From Thamnidium elegans (taxonomy: Eukaryota; Mucoromycota; Mucoromycetes; Mucorales; Mucoraceae): a DNA stretch of 64,000 nt. The position numbers and the translations under genes are program-made. Of this stretch, positions 12,420-24,188 are shown in pieces. Each line of letters opens with the position of its first letter. The stretch's first letter is position 1. The notes beneath the pieces were generated by a model. It made no database searches. It worked only from the letters and a program-made list of their open reading frames with translations, and was not told where the DNA came from. The DNA lies in assembly GCA_025201345.1 (NCBI GenBank), contig JAIXMG010000004.1, forward strand, positions 124,001-188,000. Reading direction: 5' to 3'.

Positions 12420-13075
12420 TTGAATATACTATGAATACTTTCAGCTATTTTCTTTTTTGTCGAAGCGATACCATTGTTATATACAAATATTGAAAGGATT
12501 TCAAGAGTAACATTTAGCTCGATGTTATTGATAGTTTTAATATAGTCTTTATCGTCAAATAATTTTTGAATTGAATCGACTGCTTCAGAAACAGTAGGAT
12601 TGACATCTTTGGGAAGTTGAAGTAGCTAAGTTTTTGATTGTGGAAAGGTTTAATTTATCGCCACCTTCAATCACTATGCCAAGCTACCTATCGTAAAATG
12701 CCCGATGCTATTTTGGCATCCTTACTTGTTAGATACTTGCAATCATAAGATGTAAATACAGTAAGTGGTGCATTGGTCATAGCATGCGTAAAAAAGGAAA
12801 ATTCTTTGCTAAATGTATATGTAGACGTGAGATGAAACTTGGATCTGATTTGCTTCAAGTTAAATATTTCATGCTTCATTACAAGCTTGTACTTTTTTTA
12901 CTCAATTATTTGATTACACCTCTTAATAGAGTTTTCGGAAATATACATTCGAGTATTAGTTGTAACTTGAATATTTGCAGTTGTCGGACCAAGTTCCAGA
13001 AGATAACTTTCGTTATCGATCCGAATCGACGAAGCGATTAAAAAGTTTGATATATCGGTACTGTGGAATCTGAGC
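12420..13075 (-). pseudogene. Repeat family R2, copy A: decayed unknown coding sequence
   Basis: On the minus strand 13075-12785 closely matches plus-strand 35093-35345 (by eye about 85-90 %), including peptide pieces GPTTANIQ and MKHEIFNLKQIRSKFHLTS. Copy A keeps more of the frame and runs on to about 12420 with further coding-like sequence (VNPTVSEAVDSIQKLFDDKD), broken by stops and at least one frameshift near 12630. The family is unknown. The presence of a second copy suggests a mobile element or a recently duplicated gene. Confidence 0.5.
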
Positions 13076-13477
13076 TATAAAATAGTGAAGATTCAAATAA
13101 AAATAAAAAACAAAAAGATACTAAAAAGTAATCAGTCGCAAAATAGGAATTATCGTTTTATTAAATAAAAAAGGTGTCGGTTTATATAGCTTTTTTATAT
13201 CTGGGTTTAAGTACAATTCTGGTAATGTGCTGTATCACAATAAGTGCCACAGTTTCCTTATATAAATTCAAGTCGTGCTTATCTAATCTAGTCTTCCGTC
13301 AAGATATGTAATTATGGTCAATCCTCTAATCATTACTCAGACAACAGTTATTACTGGACGATGTCGGTAAGACTTAGTTAAAATAAATATGAATTAGTCA
13401 TAAAGGGATAAAGACATGTGAGATAATCATGTATGTGTAAATATATGAGAATATATATATGTATATGCTTGATCACA

Positions 13478-14014
13478 TCAGGTACCAATTACTAATTTGG
13501 CAAATTTCTCATTCTCCAACTTTACTATCGAAAGGTTTTGATATTGTGAAAATACAGTAGGTAAAGAGTTCGTCATATTAGCAACTTCTTTTCCAGTGTG
13601 GGCTTCCAATGATGGAACACGGGAGTAGGCTTCAATACAGTTTACTAATATTGCTTTCATATCTGTAACAATAATTGATCCTGCTAGTAACTGTGTTGAC
13701 GCGAGTTTCATGTAGGACCTTCGTCCCCAGCTCGTGTTTAATATCTCGATATGACTTTCATTTAATGGTAAGAATGAATCGACTGACAATTGGTTATTGT
13801 AGGGACTATTATGTACAATATACTCATGGCTATGAGGTAAAGTAATTTGTGTCGGATTGTCATTTTCTTGTTCGCAAGAGGAGATTTTCATAACTTTGTT
13901 TGGAAAACTTTCCTGTAATTGCAAAAATCTTTGAATGATGTTAGAGGAGGAGAAAAAAGGTAATCTAATCCCTTCATCTTCGTTTCCATAACTGACACTA
14001 CGGTACCCAAGCAT
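13478..14014 (-). CDS. Orphan open reading frame, 178 residues
   Basis: An ATG-started, stop-ended frame with normal amino-acid composition, no recognisable domain and no signal peptide. It lies directly downstream (same strand) of gag-like relics at 14082-15081, so it may be a piece of a retroelement rather than a host gene. A short open stretch just upstream (14082-14185, minus, EQDEEPLTIAPNTMEYSS) could be a preceding exon or gag remnant. Nothing in the sequence decides this. Confidence 0.35.
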   Translation of the reverse strand: MLGYRSVSYGNEDEGIRLPFFSSSNIIQRFLQLQESFPNKVMKISSCEQENDNPTQITLPHSHEYIVHNSPYNNQLSVDSFLPLNESHIEILNTSWGRRSYMKLASTQLLAGSIIVTDMKAILVNCIEAYSRVPSLEAHTGKEVANMTNSLPTVFSQYQNLSIVKLENEKFAKLVIGT

Positions 14015-14375
14015 TTTTACTATATTTCAAGCAGTACGGGAGCTCAACGGGGTCACTTGTACCTGTTCCAACAAGACAGCTTCAGAGAGAGGAGGTTTTT
14101 CTGTCCTCAACAGATGGAATATCAATAGCGGAAGAATATTCCATAGTATTAGGTGCAATAGTAAGCGGCTCCTCGTCTTGCTCTAAAAATATTGTCAAAA
14201 TAATCTTGAATTTGAAATAATAGTCTATTATTATTACCGTTGTTAACATGATAATGTATGAAGTGCTCTTTATGTAATTCAAGCTCCAAGAATGACATGG
14301 AGCATCCGCAGCATATAAAAATCTTTCGTGAGAGATTGGTTATAATTACTTTGTAAAGATAGCTTAAAGAAGTTC

Positions 14376-14636
14376 TTAAATGCTTCGATACATACTCGCT
14401 CCATCTCCATTACCATTAGTGTTACCACCATCGCGATTCACCATTTGAGGAGATCTATTTGCACCTGGAATTAAAGCAGTTGCTTCTCTATAAGCGGAAG
14501 CATCGTCACCTAATATATCACGCCCGACCTGTGTGATATATTCAACCGTCCAGATCACATTACTAGTGTTCTTGCTACGACCAACTCGAGCCACTGTTAC
14601 TTTGATCAAAGTCTGTACAGGCTATGTCAACAAAAC

Positions 14637-14680
<44 letters not shown>

Positions 14681-15081
14681 CGATCAGCAATACGAGGATC
14701 ATTACTGGGAAGACCTGCATTGTAAACCGCTTGAAGGAAACGTTTAGAGTAGTCACTGATTGATTCTTTAGGGCCCATAAGAGTCTAGAATTCGATTTTT
14801 ATTGTCTTCGTTGGCTGTAGATTTTTTTTATGCCAGTAAATAGATAGATTTGCATAGTAAAAACAATGTCCGTGTAATGACGAGTTGCTAAGTTAAAACC
14901 GTGATGCTCCTTAAATAAAGAACGAGCAACAATTCAGGCATGACCACTATATGGTAGGCAGAGGGTTAAAAACTTTCTCTGTACGAGCATTACCATTATT
15001 AAGGGATTGGACAGCATCACCATTCAAAGAGGGATTCGTAGGAATGTCAGCCAAATCCATAGAAGAAGTAATGGGAGCCAT
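14376..15081 (-). pseudogene. Relic of an LTR-retrotransposon gag gene
   Basis: Starting at an ATG at 15081 (MAPITSSMDLADIPTNPS) the minus strand has gag-like pieces in different frames: PKESISDYSKRFLQAVYNAG near 14765-14700 and PVQTLIKVTVARVGRS ... ITQVGRDILGDDASAYREAT near 14620-14450. The second resembles gag of mucoralean Ty3/gypsy-like elements as I remember them. Stops and frame changes occur between the pieces, and a run of 42 A (14638-14679) interrupts the middle. No protease, reverse transcriptase or integrase follows, so only the 5' part is left. Confidence 0.6.
14638..14679. repeat. 42-nt homopolymer A tract inside the gag relic
   Basis: An uninterrupted A run on the plus strand (T on the coding strand of the relic). 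It lies between the two recognisable gag blocks, where about ten codons would be expected. Confidence 0.9.
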
Positions 15082-15300
15082 TTCGTAATTCACAATAAAT
15101 GTATTTATAACGGGGATAACCTAATTATCCCCAATCTAAACACGCAAAATAAGAACTACAATGCAATTGACGTTCCACTATACTAACAGAATCCACCAAT
15201 CAAATCAAATTTAACCCGCGACATACACGTGCTTTGCACGTGATCTACCTTATAATATGTAATATATATATTTATGTATGGTCTCAATTATACAAGAAAA
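15082..15300 (-). promoter_or_regulatory. Candidate remnant of the retroelement leader/LTR, with a CACGTG palindrome
   Basis: Between the gag-like ATG (15081) and the tRNA gene (15301). On the minus strand it has a TATAAATA-like sequence about 25-40 bases before the ATG. At 15226-15242 there is a perfect inverted repeat, CACGTGC-TTT-GCACGTG, which contains two E-box cores. If the gag relic came from an LTR element, its 5' LTR and primer site should be here; no matching second LTR was found, so this is inference. Confidence 0.3.
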
Positions 15301-15316
15301 GCGGGTATAGCTCAGC

Positions 15317-15348
<32 letters not shown>

Positions 15349-15373
15349 AGGTGTTCGATCCACTTTAGCCGCA
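15301..15373 (+). tRNA. tRNA-Phe (anticodon GAA)
   Basis: 73 nt, no intron. D arm GCTCAG...GAGC, anticodon stem TCAGA/TCTGA with loop CTGAAGA (GAA anticodon, Phe), and T loop TTCGATC are all clear. The A box and B box are intact, and T-rich sequence starts about 8 nt downstream as a Pol III stop. Two positions are weak: the acceptor stem GCGGGTA/TAGCCGC has a G-G mismatch at 5:68, and the T stem AGGTG/CACTT has a G-T pair. It may be a slightly decayed copy. Confidence 0.85.
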
Positions 15374-16642
15374 TTCATTTTTATATTTTTTTGTAATTTT
15401 CCGGCTAATGTTTTATGAGTTATTTTAATAGACGAGACTTTTAGTTATAAAGGTATAGTGGTAAAAAGATGATCTTTATTTATTTTTAAGGTTACACTTG
15501 TGTCTGAGTATCTGACAGAGTTTATATTCTAAAGTAATTTATATCTAAATTGAAGTAGTATGCAGCTTATTATAACTAACTATTTGTTAAAAACGATCAC
15601 GACACGGTAAAAAAATAGAAAGAGAATCGAAATGATTAAACAATAGTAATAGTCACAAAGTGATATAAAAAGAACAAGATTCTAATTAATAAACTTTATC
15701 TATCTTTTAACCTTTTAATTATACTTTTGATTTTATCTTAGAACTCATAGTAACAATAGAGATATAACCGCTAGTCGAGGCACGACAATAGATATGTTTT
15801 ATAAAAGTTAAGCGTGCACCAGGTTTTAAGCTGTCCAACTATAGTAGAAAGGTATAAACTAAACGTTTATAAAGAAAATAAAAGAAGATAGTTTTACAAT
15901 GGATAATAATAATAATATATATCCAAGGGATCTTTTTATAAGAAATTATAATGTAAGTAAAAGTGAGATAAGTTTATTTAAGGTAATAAAATATAATGAT
16001 ATTTATGTTAAATAAGTTGGGTAAGAATGTCCTTTGATATTTTATCAAAGAGACTCTGAAATATAATTTGAAGTATCCGTGAAATGTTTGAAGGATATTA
16101 ATAAGATGATAAAAAGTTGTATAATAGTAAATGTTTCAGTCTTTCAATCTAGAATACCTTACATCTGATATTCTTACATATATAAATGTAATATCAAATG
16201 ATGAAAAATAGTAACGGGATTTATATTCTAAATATGCAGCCTAATATAAAAGGTAAACACAATAGTAACGATACTTACATATGAAATATGTCAGGTAATA
16301 AAAGAGTAAAAGTAATAGTAACGTACGAAAAAAGGGATAGTAATATATATGAAATAGTGTAACAGTAAGAATAATTAAGGTAGAAAATAAATGTGACAGC
16401 AGCAAGAAAAATAATTTAAGCAGAAAAAGTAGCAGAGAATGGAAAAACACAGCGCGTAACCATTATTCTTGCACCGGAAATTCGCTTTTGAAAAGTAAAA
16501 TGTTTAGCTATTAATTGCCTGGTTTCACAATAAATAAGATCTGCATAATGTATGAAACTTTAATTCCTTAAAAACAATTGCAAATTAGTTTATTATAATA
16601 TGTAAGCAAGATAGTTTTATTTACGTGTGTATGAAGGAATGA
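15374..16642. other. Intergenic, no supported gene
   Basis: Very AT-rich (TAA/TAG-rich on the plus strand). The only long open frame (16241-16450, minus) is Leu/Phe/Tyr low complexity and is an effect of composition. Loosely repeated words such as aatagtaacg (16210-16330) are seen, without a clear period. Confidence 0.5.
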
Positions 16643-18303
16643 TTATTGAGCTACTCTATTCAAACCGGTAATAACGATTTCGCGCGACCCCAATGCACCA
16701 GTATCTACAAGGTCTTGTACTAACAGCCTGCTATTCTTTACACAATCTGGAACACTGACGCCCAAATAACTAGCACCGGAAACACTCAAAAGATGCCCGT
16801 ATTTTTGTGCCATACTCTGATGAAGTTGAGACAATCTATTTTCATGGCCTACCAAGTACTGAGGGATGCACTCGGGCAAAACGTTGACCATGCTGTACTT
16901 GGGTGTTTCAAATAAACCTAAATAAGCAGCTAGTGCTTCGCGAGCCTTTTCGTAGACGATCTGGGGATCTACTTGGTTTACAGAAGCACCACCAAAGGCC
17001 TTATCCCACATATGTCCTCCCATCATCACAGTTAATTTGACTAGTTTTTTATCCTTTTCTTGACCGTGCATAGCGTTAGAATCAAATACGACACCCAAGG
17101 TGCCCGGTACAGGGAGTTTATAGGGCGAGTCAGGGTGAGGAGTTAAAAATCCAAATCCGTTGAACTTTAATGAGATATTATCGTACGCGAAATTGATGAC
17201 AGCAACGTTTACTGAAGGGTTAAATGATAAGTTGGGTAAGGGGTTGTGTAATAATCCGTCTAGATTTTTAGAAGGTAAAGTAGAAATAACATGGTCTACT
17301 TGTACAGAAGAATTATCTGCATAAATCTACCCTTAAAATTAGCTTTTTTTTTTCTCTCCCTCTCTTTCAGGGGCATTATATGTGTGTACCTTCATTTTAT
17401 CATCCTTCTTTTCTAATTTCTTCACTTGTTTTTCAGTAATGATAGTTACATTACTTTGCTCATTCAAATACTTTTTCAATTGATGTGTCAAAGTCTCAGT
17501 GCCTTCTTTAAAGCCAAATACACTTGTTTCCTTCGTGATATTACCACCGTCTTGAAGCTCGTCTACCATACTTTGCTCAGCAGCAGATAAAGGAAGAGAT
17601 TTTTCAAACAAGCCACGTACCACGCTGCCACTTCTTTTCTCGGCGTCGTAAAGTATACGCATCGTGGACCGAACGGATAACTGTTTTGCGTCGCCTGCAT
17701 AAATGCCATGAGTGATGGCACCAACCAAATTTAAGGCTACGTGCTCGTTAAAGCGACGAGCAACAAATGAGTAAAGCGACTCATCGTCCGAGGTAGAAGC
17801 AGGTACCAAGGGCTCGGTCAGAATTGATTTTAAAACCGATTTAAAGACTGGAGGTTGCTTTAGTAATAGCGAAGATAAAGAACTGGGTAAAGTGTTTATT
17901 TGGTCTTTATAATAGATGTATCGGTTCTTGGCAGAGGGATCTGATTTAGAAACAAAGATGGTTTGGTTTTGTAAGTTGAGTTCGTTTGACTATTATAGAG
18001 ATTAGTTTTTTTTTTTTTTTTTTTTTTTTTGTATAGTACCATGGAAAGAATGGCGGCACCACCAGGTCCAACTGGTCGAAGACTTCGAGGACCTACTTCA
18101 AAAAGTACATTGTTGGGGTCATTAGGCTCGGTAGGCGTAGAGGAATGGAAGCCAGGAGAAACTCGCTGACTACGAATCCATCCACCTACTCGTTTTGAAC
18201 CTTCTATTAACAAGACTTTCGTCTGTGGTGAAGTTTTACTCAGGTAATAGGCGGCTGATAGACCGGATATACCCCCACCCAAAACAGCAACTGATGAAGA
18301 CAT
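16643..18303 (-). CDS. HEM14: Protoporphyrinogen oxidase
   Basis: Exons 18040-18303, 17390-17989 and 16643-17326 (minus strand) give 515 residues. The N terminus has the FAD dinucleotide-binding motif VLGGGISGLSAAYYLS followed by EGSKRVGGWIRS, the normal start of PPOX. Exon 2 has NLVGAITHGIYAGDAKQLS, a conserved PPOX block, and exon 3 has DHVISTLP and the C-terminal GASYLGVSVPDCVKNSR, which closes the FAD site. It oxidises protoporphyrinogen IX to protoporphyrin IX on the mitochondrial inner membrane, the penultimate step of heme synthesis. Start: ATG at 18303, just before the Rossmann fold. The frame is open further upstream but has no ATG there. Intron 1 contains a T run of about 26. The gene is divergent from the Rogdi-like gene. 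Confidence 0.93.
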
Positions 18304-18790
18304 GATAGTTTTTAGTGAAAGTAAACAGTAAGAACTAAAAGGTAATTTAAGGAACCCCCTAGTGACCGGCTTCTGCAATTACCCAATTAGGCGCTGTTTT
18401 GATATTCAAAAGTAATGCAAGAGCTCTGTGTAAAAGTGAGGTATTGTAGTTTCGAAAGCTTTAATTACTTGTAGATTTTCAATTAAAATCACTAATAAAA
18501 AAAGACTTGTTTAAAACTACTCGGAGAGTTCTGTAAGGGATCAATTCAACTGAATGTTATGAAAATGCCAAGGAAATACCGTAATTAACGTACTATGAGT
18601 GATACAATCAAACGAATACTACTTCCGTATATATTTTTCTTTCTAGGAATCTGAGATGACTTAAAGTAAGTAAAGTTCTAAAGATAATGCAGTGTATATG
18701 GATCTAATTAACTATTATTACGTGACTCGCGCGAACCACACCTTAAAAATAAGATAATCCTTTTTTTTTTTCCTCTTTCCCTTTTCCTTT

Positions 18791-18823
<33 letters not shown>

Positions 18824-18839
18824 GTCGAGATTATAAAGA
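18304..18839. other. Divergent promoter region, PPOX / Rogdi-like
   Basis: About 0.54 kb between divergent starts. It contains a long T run (18795-18822) some 18 bases before the Rogdi-like ATG and a T/C-rich stretch at 18761-18794. No gene is seen. Confidence 0.45.
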
Positions 18840-19108
18840 ATGCATACAGTAGACGAACATAATACAGCAGTACTATAGATTACACTTTTTTAAGTGAAAG
18901 ATGAACAAGATGCTTACTTTTTTATTTAACTGATTTAGGTGAAACAAAGAGAATGGTTACTTCATGACGTTATTCCTCCCATGTTGGAAAAGATAAAGAC
19001 TCAACTCGAGGTTTGTCTTTTTGTTGTATATATATATTGATATAAACTGAACTGTTGTCAATTTTAATTAGAAAAGTCAAAATATCTTGATCAGTCAAAG
19101 TAAAAATA

Positions 19109-19139
<31 letters not shown>

Positions 19140-20187
19140 ATGCTAACTTTTATTGTATTTTATAGCTAAAACGGATTCGTTACCTATAACACAGTAAGTA
19201 TCAACTGCACTTATACAACCCTTTTTTTTTTTAAAAAAAAAATGAATAAAAAATAAATAGAAACGATACTATTAAAGGGTTTATTACATTAACTGGATCA
19301 CATATAACAAAAGCTGTAAAATAAAAAAAAATTACCCCTTTTTTAATACAACAAAAAAATCTAAACTATAAAAATCTAATTAGGAACTTCAAATCAAATT
19401 ACCTAATTACCATCCAGATACACCTATAAAAGCAACGATAGCTAACACAACACCTTACTTTCTTGAGCAAGTAAGTTTTGAAAACATGAAACTATTTGTT
19501 AAAGTGTCTCACTTTTTTTTTTAGGCGCAACAAGCAAGTAATTATATATCATTAGCATTAAATGAAATACAAACATTTATTAAACCGTCTTATAAACAAG
19601 CAACGATTGAAGTAAGAAACTTGCTACACTAATGATTTTATAATGGTAATAACTCAAGTTGGTTACGTGTAGTTGATGGAAATCATGTATCGATACGTGG
19701 ACCGTGCACTTCATGCGTTTGATTATCCGAACGAAGCCTCATTATTTCCTTACAAAGTTTGCCATCCTAAAGTAAAAAGAAATGTATTCATTTTTTGTTG
19801 TTGTTGTTGGGATATTTATTGTTATATATGTAGTTTTTTAGTCCGCCTTTGAAACAAGATATTGCTATTGAGTTTTGTATACATGATGTATTTATTGCGT
19901 GTAATGTTTATGCTTTGGACTATAATTATATAAAACATGGAACAAAAGTAGATAGTCAGCATACAGTAGTGTAAGTAAAAAAAAGAAAAAGAAAAAATAA
20001 GGTAATTCTGTATGTGTGTTATATTAATACATTGCACAGAACTTACAAGGATAAACAAGTGATGATTATGGATCAAGTCAAGACTCAAACTCAATCACCT
20101 ACTTTAACAGAATTAAAGTTTCTGTTAAAGTCTATTTTGGAATGGAGTCAAACATATAAACAAATGTTGCTTCAAATTGAAGCTTAA
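18840..20187 (+). CDS. Rogdi / Rav2-like leucine-zipper protein (RAVE-type V-ATPase regulator)
   Basis: Ten short exons: 18840-18869, 18939-19010, 19072-19099, 19166-19193, 19261-19315, 19384-19470, 19525-19611, 19673-19771, 19834-19970, 20040-20187. All phases agree and give 256 residues. Matching blocks to Rogdi are REWLLHDVIPPML near the start, GFITLTGSHITKA, the AQQASNYISLALNEIQ helix, and FSPPLKQDIAIEFCIHDVF with VYALDY after it. Rogdi/Rav2 is the small subunit of the RAVE/rabconnectin complex that promotes reassembly of V1 with Vo of the vacuolar ATPase. The length is a little under animal Rogdi (~287). Nine introns for 256 residues is the highest density in the window. Intron 4 carries a T11A10 palindrome. 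Confidence 0.85.
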
Positions 20188-20361
20188 CCAATATTTGTAT
20201 CTTTCATTGTTTGATTAGGTAGACTTTTTTTTTTCTTTTTCTTTCTTTGATTTCATTTTAATAGCTCATAATAAAAATAAATTCATTATATATTTCTATA
20301 TAAACGCAAGTAGTAAATACAATTTGCCATTTATTTCCTTTTCTTTTTTTTTTGCGTTATT

Positions 20362-20855
20362 ATGCCAAATACATCTATTTCCAAGGAAAATACCCTTGCC
20401 GCTATATTCAATTCACTGACTCCGGTTCATAACTATGTTCAACAAGACGTGGATATATTTTTAAACAAAACTATAGTATTTTATCATTCTTGTGTTTCAA
20501 TTTACCAATATGTATATAATGCTTGTGCTGAAAATTACAAGTGGGTGTATGAATCCCTGAATCAACCTACCAATTGCTATACGACTGTTTCCAAGCCCAT
20601 TACAATGACAGATGCGTTAAATTATGTGGGTCAAGGGTATCATTTCAAAAGTCCTTTATTCTACAGAGAAATAAAAACGATATGTTCATATTCAAATCCT
20701 TTAGACTATATTAGTCTTTACTCATGTAAGTTAAAAATAATAGCGTTGATATTTTGTATTAAGTAGTATCTCTTTTAGTGGATTACACTTGGCTTTTTAT
20801 TTCCCTTTCACTCTACTTGGTTTTTCGTAGAATCAGACTTCAATCTGCAAACTGA
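20362..20855 (+). CDS. Small membrane protein of unknown function
   Basis: Exons 20362-20725 and 20779-20855 give 146 residues. The reading frame starts at the ATG after a T-rich leader. The final exon adds a hydrophobic helix (YTWLFISLSLYLVFRRI) with basic residues after it, so the protein is probably tail-anchored or single-pass. The body is rich in Tyr and Asn with no motif I know. It is convergent with the deubiquitinase, whose stop is 138 bp away. A T10A10 palindrome lies between the two. Confidence 0.6.
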
Positions 20856-20993
20856 AAAATACCTTTTTTTTGATGTACCTTTATGCCAAACAATTAAACG
20901 CCGTTCAAATAGGCGTTTTTTTTTTAAAAAAAAAACCTCCTCTTACTGGTACAACAAAAAAAAGTTTAATAAAATATATAATGTGGCACTGTT

Positions 20994-23900
20994 TTATTTT
21001 ACAGTAGATCTAACATAGAACAAATTATATGCTGCTCGAGTCTATTATTTTAAAACATGTTAAGAGATATAAAACCATTTACATATATATAAGAACTTAC
21101 TAATACTTTGGATTCATCACATACGGAGAATCGAGAATCATCAAAATTATGCCATTCGTTTCTGTATCCGTTACGTACACATGCAGTATAGTGTCCACCT
21201 GTTAATGATCCAAAATGGTTCTATATATATATATATATATATAAAGTATACGGTTAGGTTATCTTATACACGCATAAAAAAAACCATATTTTTAACTTAC
21301 AGAAACTGCATAAAGATCATAACAAAACGTAGACTTTTCAATTGGCTGATTTGGAGAAAACATAGTACGAGGTACATATCTAGATAAATCCAACCCGCTA
21401 AAGTAATAATAAAATATGGGATTAGTTTTTCAGTATATAGTTAATAGATATAATTTACGTCATGGGCGAATCAACGATAGTTTCCAACTTATTCTTGAAA
21501 GGTCCATCAAATGAGAAGCGTTTAAGATGAATTAATAAAACATCAGGTAGCTTCGAAAGTGTTAATGATTTGCTTGCTTTACGCAACGCTTTACATTTAG
21601 GACATTTCCACGCATCGTCCTTTTCGAGGATTTCTTCTTTTACAAAGTAATCTAAGCATTGGTACAATGATACACTGGTGGGTCCTGTACTTTTTGCTGG
21701 GATAGGTAATGATAATGACATGAATGTATTGTACGTAGTAGAAGTCTATTTTATCATGTCAGTCTTTTTTTTTTTTTTTTTTTTTTTTTATTTGTATTGA
21801 TATAAAAGGTACTTACTGCGTGACACGTTAAACATCTCAGTTGACTCTTATACTGTCCTTGAAACAAACTGACAACCACACTAGAATTTCTTAACAAATA
21901 CTTTTCCCAAGCGATGGCACTAGCTTTCCAATCGGGTAACTGTTCAAACCAAGCTTCTTCTTCTTCTGTTTCATCAGAACACACGGGTTTCTTTTTAACC
22001 AAGTTACAATCTTCGTGTAATCCATCCAATAAAAAGTTGAGAAACTCTTGAGAATCGTGTTGCTCGCTTCCTTTAAATTGTGGTGCGAATTTAATTAGTG
22101 CCTCCCGGAATAAAGCAGGTGAAATGAAATTGTAGTGGGCTCCCCACATGGTGCGTAGTAAGGTCGTGAACTCTTCTGCTACTACGCCTCCAGTACCAAG
22201 GTGATTTTCCTTGTTGATATGTTTTTTATAAGATCCAGCTGAAAAAAAAAAAAAAATAAGTTATATATTTTCAAACATGTATGTACTTATTACTTACAAA
22301 GAAAGTAACGGGCAAATGGAATGGTGCCACTGAGACATTGAATAATAGAATTCATGAAACATGTATTTCCCAAGTTCTTGAGACCGGTGGTACCGTTCTT
22401 CACATCACCCATTTGAGAGAACGAGTTATCGGACACAGGAGCCATACGGTTATTAGCCGGAGGAGAAGAAGCGTACATGTTAGAAGGTTTAGGAGGAAGT
22501 GGAGGAGCAGAAGGTAGCGTAGGAGAAGGTCTGACATGTTTGGGAGGTAAAGGAGGTACACCAAACTTCTTATTCGAAGTCCTAGTGAAACTATTGAACG
22601 GATTATCTATAAAGGTATTCTTTCTTGAAAGCTTTGAGACATTGTTGGAGGCATTCGGACGAATCTCTGGGTATTTAGTTGTAAAAGTCTCGATATCGGG
22701 AGTCGTGATGGGTTGGGGTATAGGCATAGATGTGGGTGAATACAAAGGTGCAGGTTGTGGTAACGAGTTACTAAAGATACCACGAAGAGGTGGCGTACCT
22801 ACACTTTGATCGGTATTACGTCTGCTACTGCTCAGGGGCTCCTTGTTTCCTGGAGACCATGAATCGCCAAATAAATCGTACATAGTCTTGTGGTGTTGCA
22901 CTGGAGTTAAATGGATGGTTTCGTCCGTGGTCTCTTCGTACTTGTAAATACCTCGGTCGCCTACTACAGCTCGCCAAGCGTCAAATCCACCGTGCAGCAT
23001 CATGGGGGCTCTTTGCAAGGTTTTTTGAAATTCCATCTCGTAAATAGCGGCTCGAAGGTTATAGAGTGCGTTGTGCGGGTCGTTATAAAGTGCTTGTGAG
23101 TTTTGGTCGTAGTATACTACGAGGTCAAATCGGTTACGAGCAGCGAATATCGTTTGTTCTCGGTCTCTGTTCATCATCATGGACTCTTCAATTCGAATAG
23201 ACGTGACACTAAATAATAATACAGTAAGGAACCTCCCCCCCTTTTTTTTTTATACATCGTTTTTTTTTTTTTTGTTTACTCTTGTTTTAATACCAGTGGT
23301 TCAATTTGGGAAATCCATCTGTGCTTAATACATCCTCGTTCAGATACATCGCGAGGTCGAACGTCCAAAATTAAAATACTAGGTCTGGTTTCGTTCCTGG
23401 TCGAAATCCAGGCGGCTAATTGAGATGCTTCGACAACAAGTGAAGGAGGGAAAGAAAATCCAGTTGGCGAAGGTAGTTGTAATGTGTCTTTTTCAATAGG
23501 TGCAGGCATAGGTTCTGGCATTTTAATATACGTTGGTGGTGCAGGTGGTGTGGGCGGTAATGGCGAAGACCGACGATCCTTTTGAGTTTTAAGTGGAGCA
23601 TGCGTAGGTACGGAGGGTAAACGGTCAAGTAAAAACTCACTCTGAGTTTGATTCTCTGGAATATCCGGCAAAGTAGGATACTTTGCCATGGCTTCTTCTA
23701 ATGGGTCATCTTCAACATTGGCTGCTTCGATTTCTACCATGAGTTTTTCTAAACGTTCAAGAATGTCGTCACTGGCACGCTTTTTATTTCGAAGGAAAAA
23801 AAAAAAGTTGAGTTAGTTATTTTTTTTTTCCTTCCCTCCCCCCCCCCTTTTTTTTTACAGGATGGAGAAAGAACTTACCTCTTTAAGTTGTAGGTAGATT

Positions 23901-24141
23901 AGGTCCTTTTTTGCGTCTTTGTAGTTTGGGTGTATAGAAATGACTTCGACCATAACACTAACAAGAAGAAAAAAGAACGTTAACAATATATATATATATA
24001 TATATATATATTCGTTCCTGGTTTACGTACCTGCAACCCTTCATATAATGAACATAAGCGTTATGAATATTATGCTGATGATAATCAAGGTCACCCTATA
24101 AAGTGCATTTATTAGACACACATAAAAGAGAGAATATCTTG

Positions 24142-24188
<47 letters not shown>

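Larger units (their letters stand above)
11296..13477. other. Gene-poor block with decayed repeats
   Basis: About 2.2 kb without an intact gene. It contains one copy each of two repeat families that are also found at 33.9-35.4 kb (listed separately). The rest is AT-rich and has a T9A14 palindrome at 12293-12315. The open frame at 11709-11921 belongs to the first repeat and is not a gene by itself. Confidence 0.5.

Noticed and set aside
16241..16450. 69-codon minus-strand frame, hydrophobic
   Set aside because: Leu/Phe/Tyr low complexity produced by TAA/TAG-rich DNA; no other sign of a gene.
18303..18378. N-terminal extension of protoporphyrinogen oxidase as a mitochondrial presequence
   Set aside because: The extension is open and basic, but it starts with TTG and not ATG; fungal and animal PPOX often start directly at the FAD motif.
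23987..24011. TA dinucleotide run as an origin or regulatory element
   Set aside because: Lies in an intron of the deubiquitinase; similar TA runs occur in several other introns and look like ordinary microsatellites.
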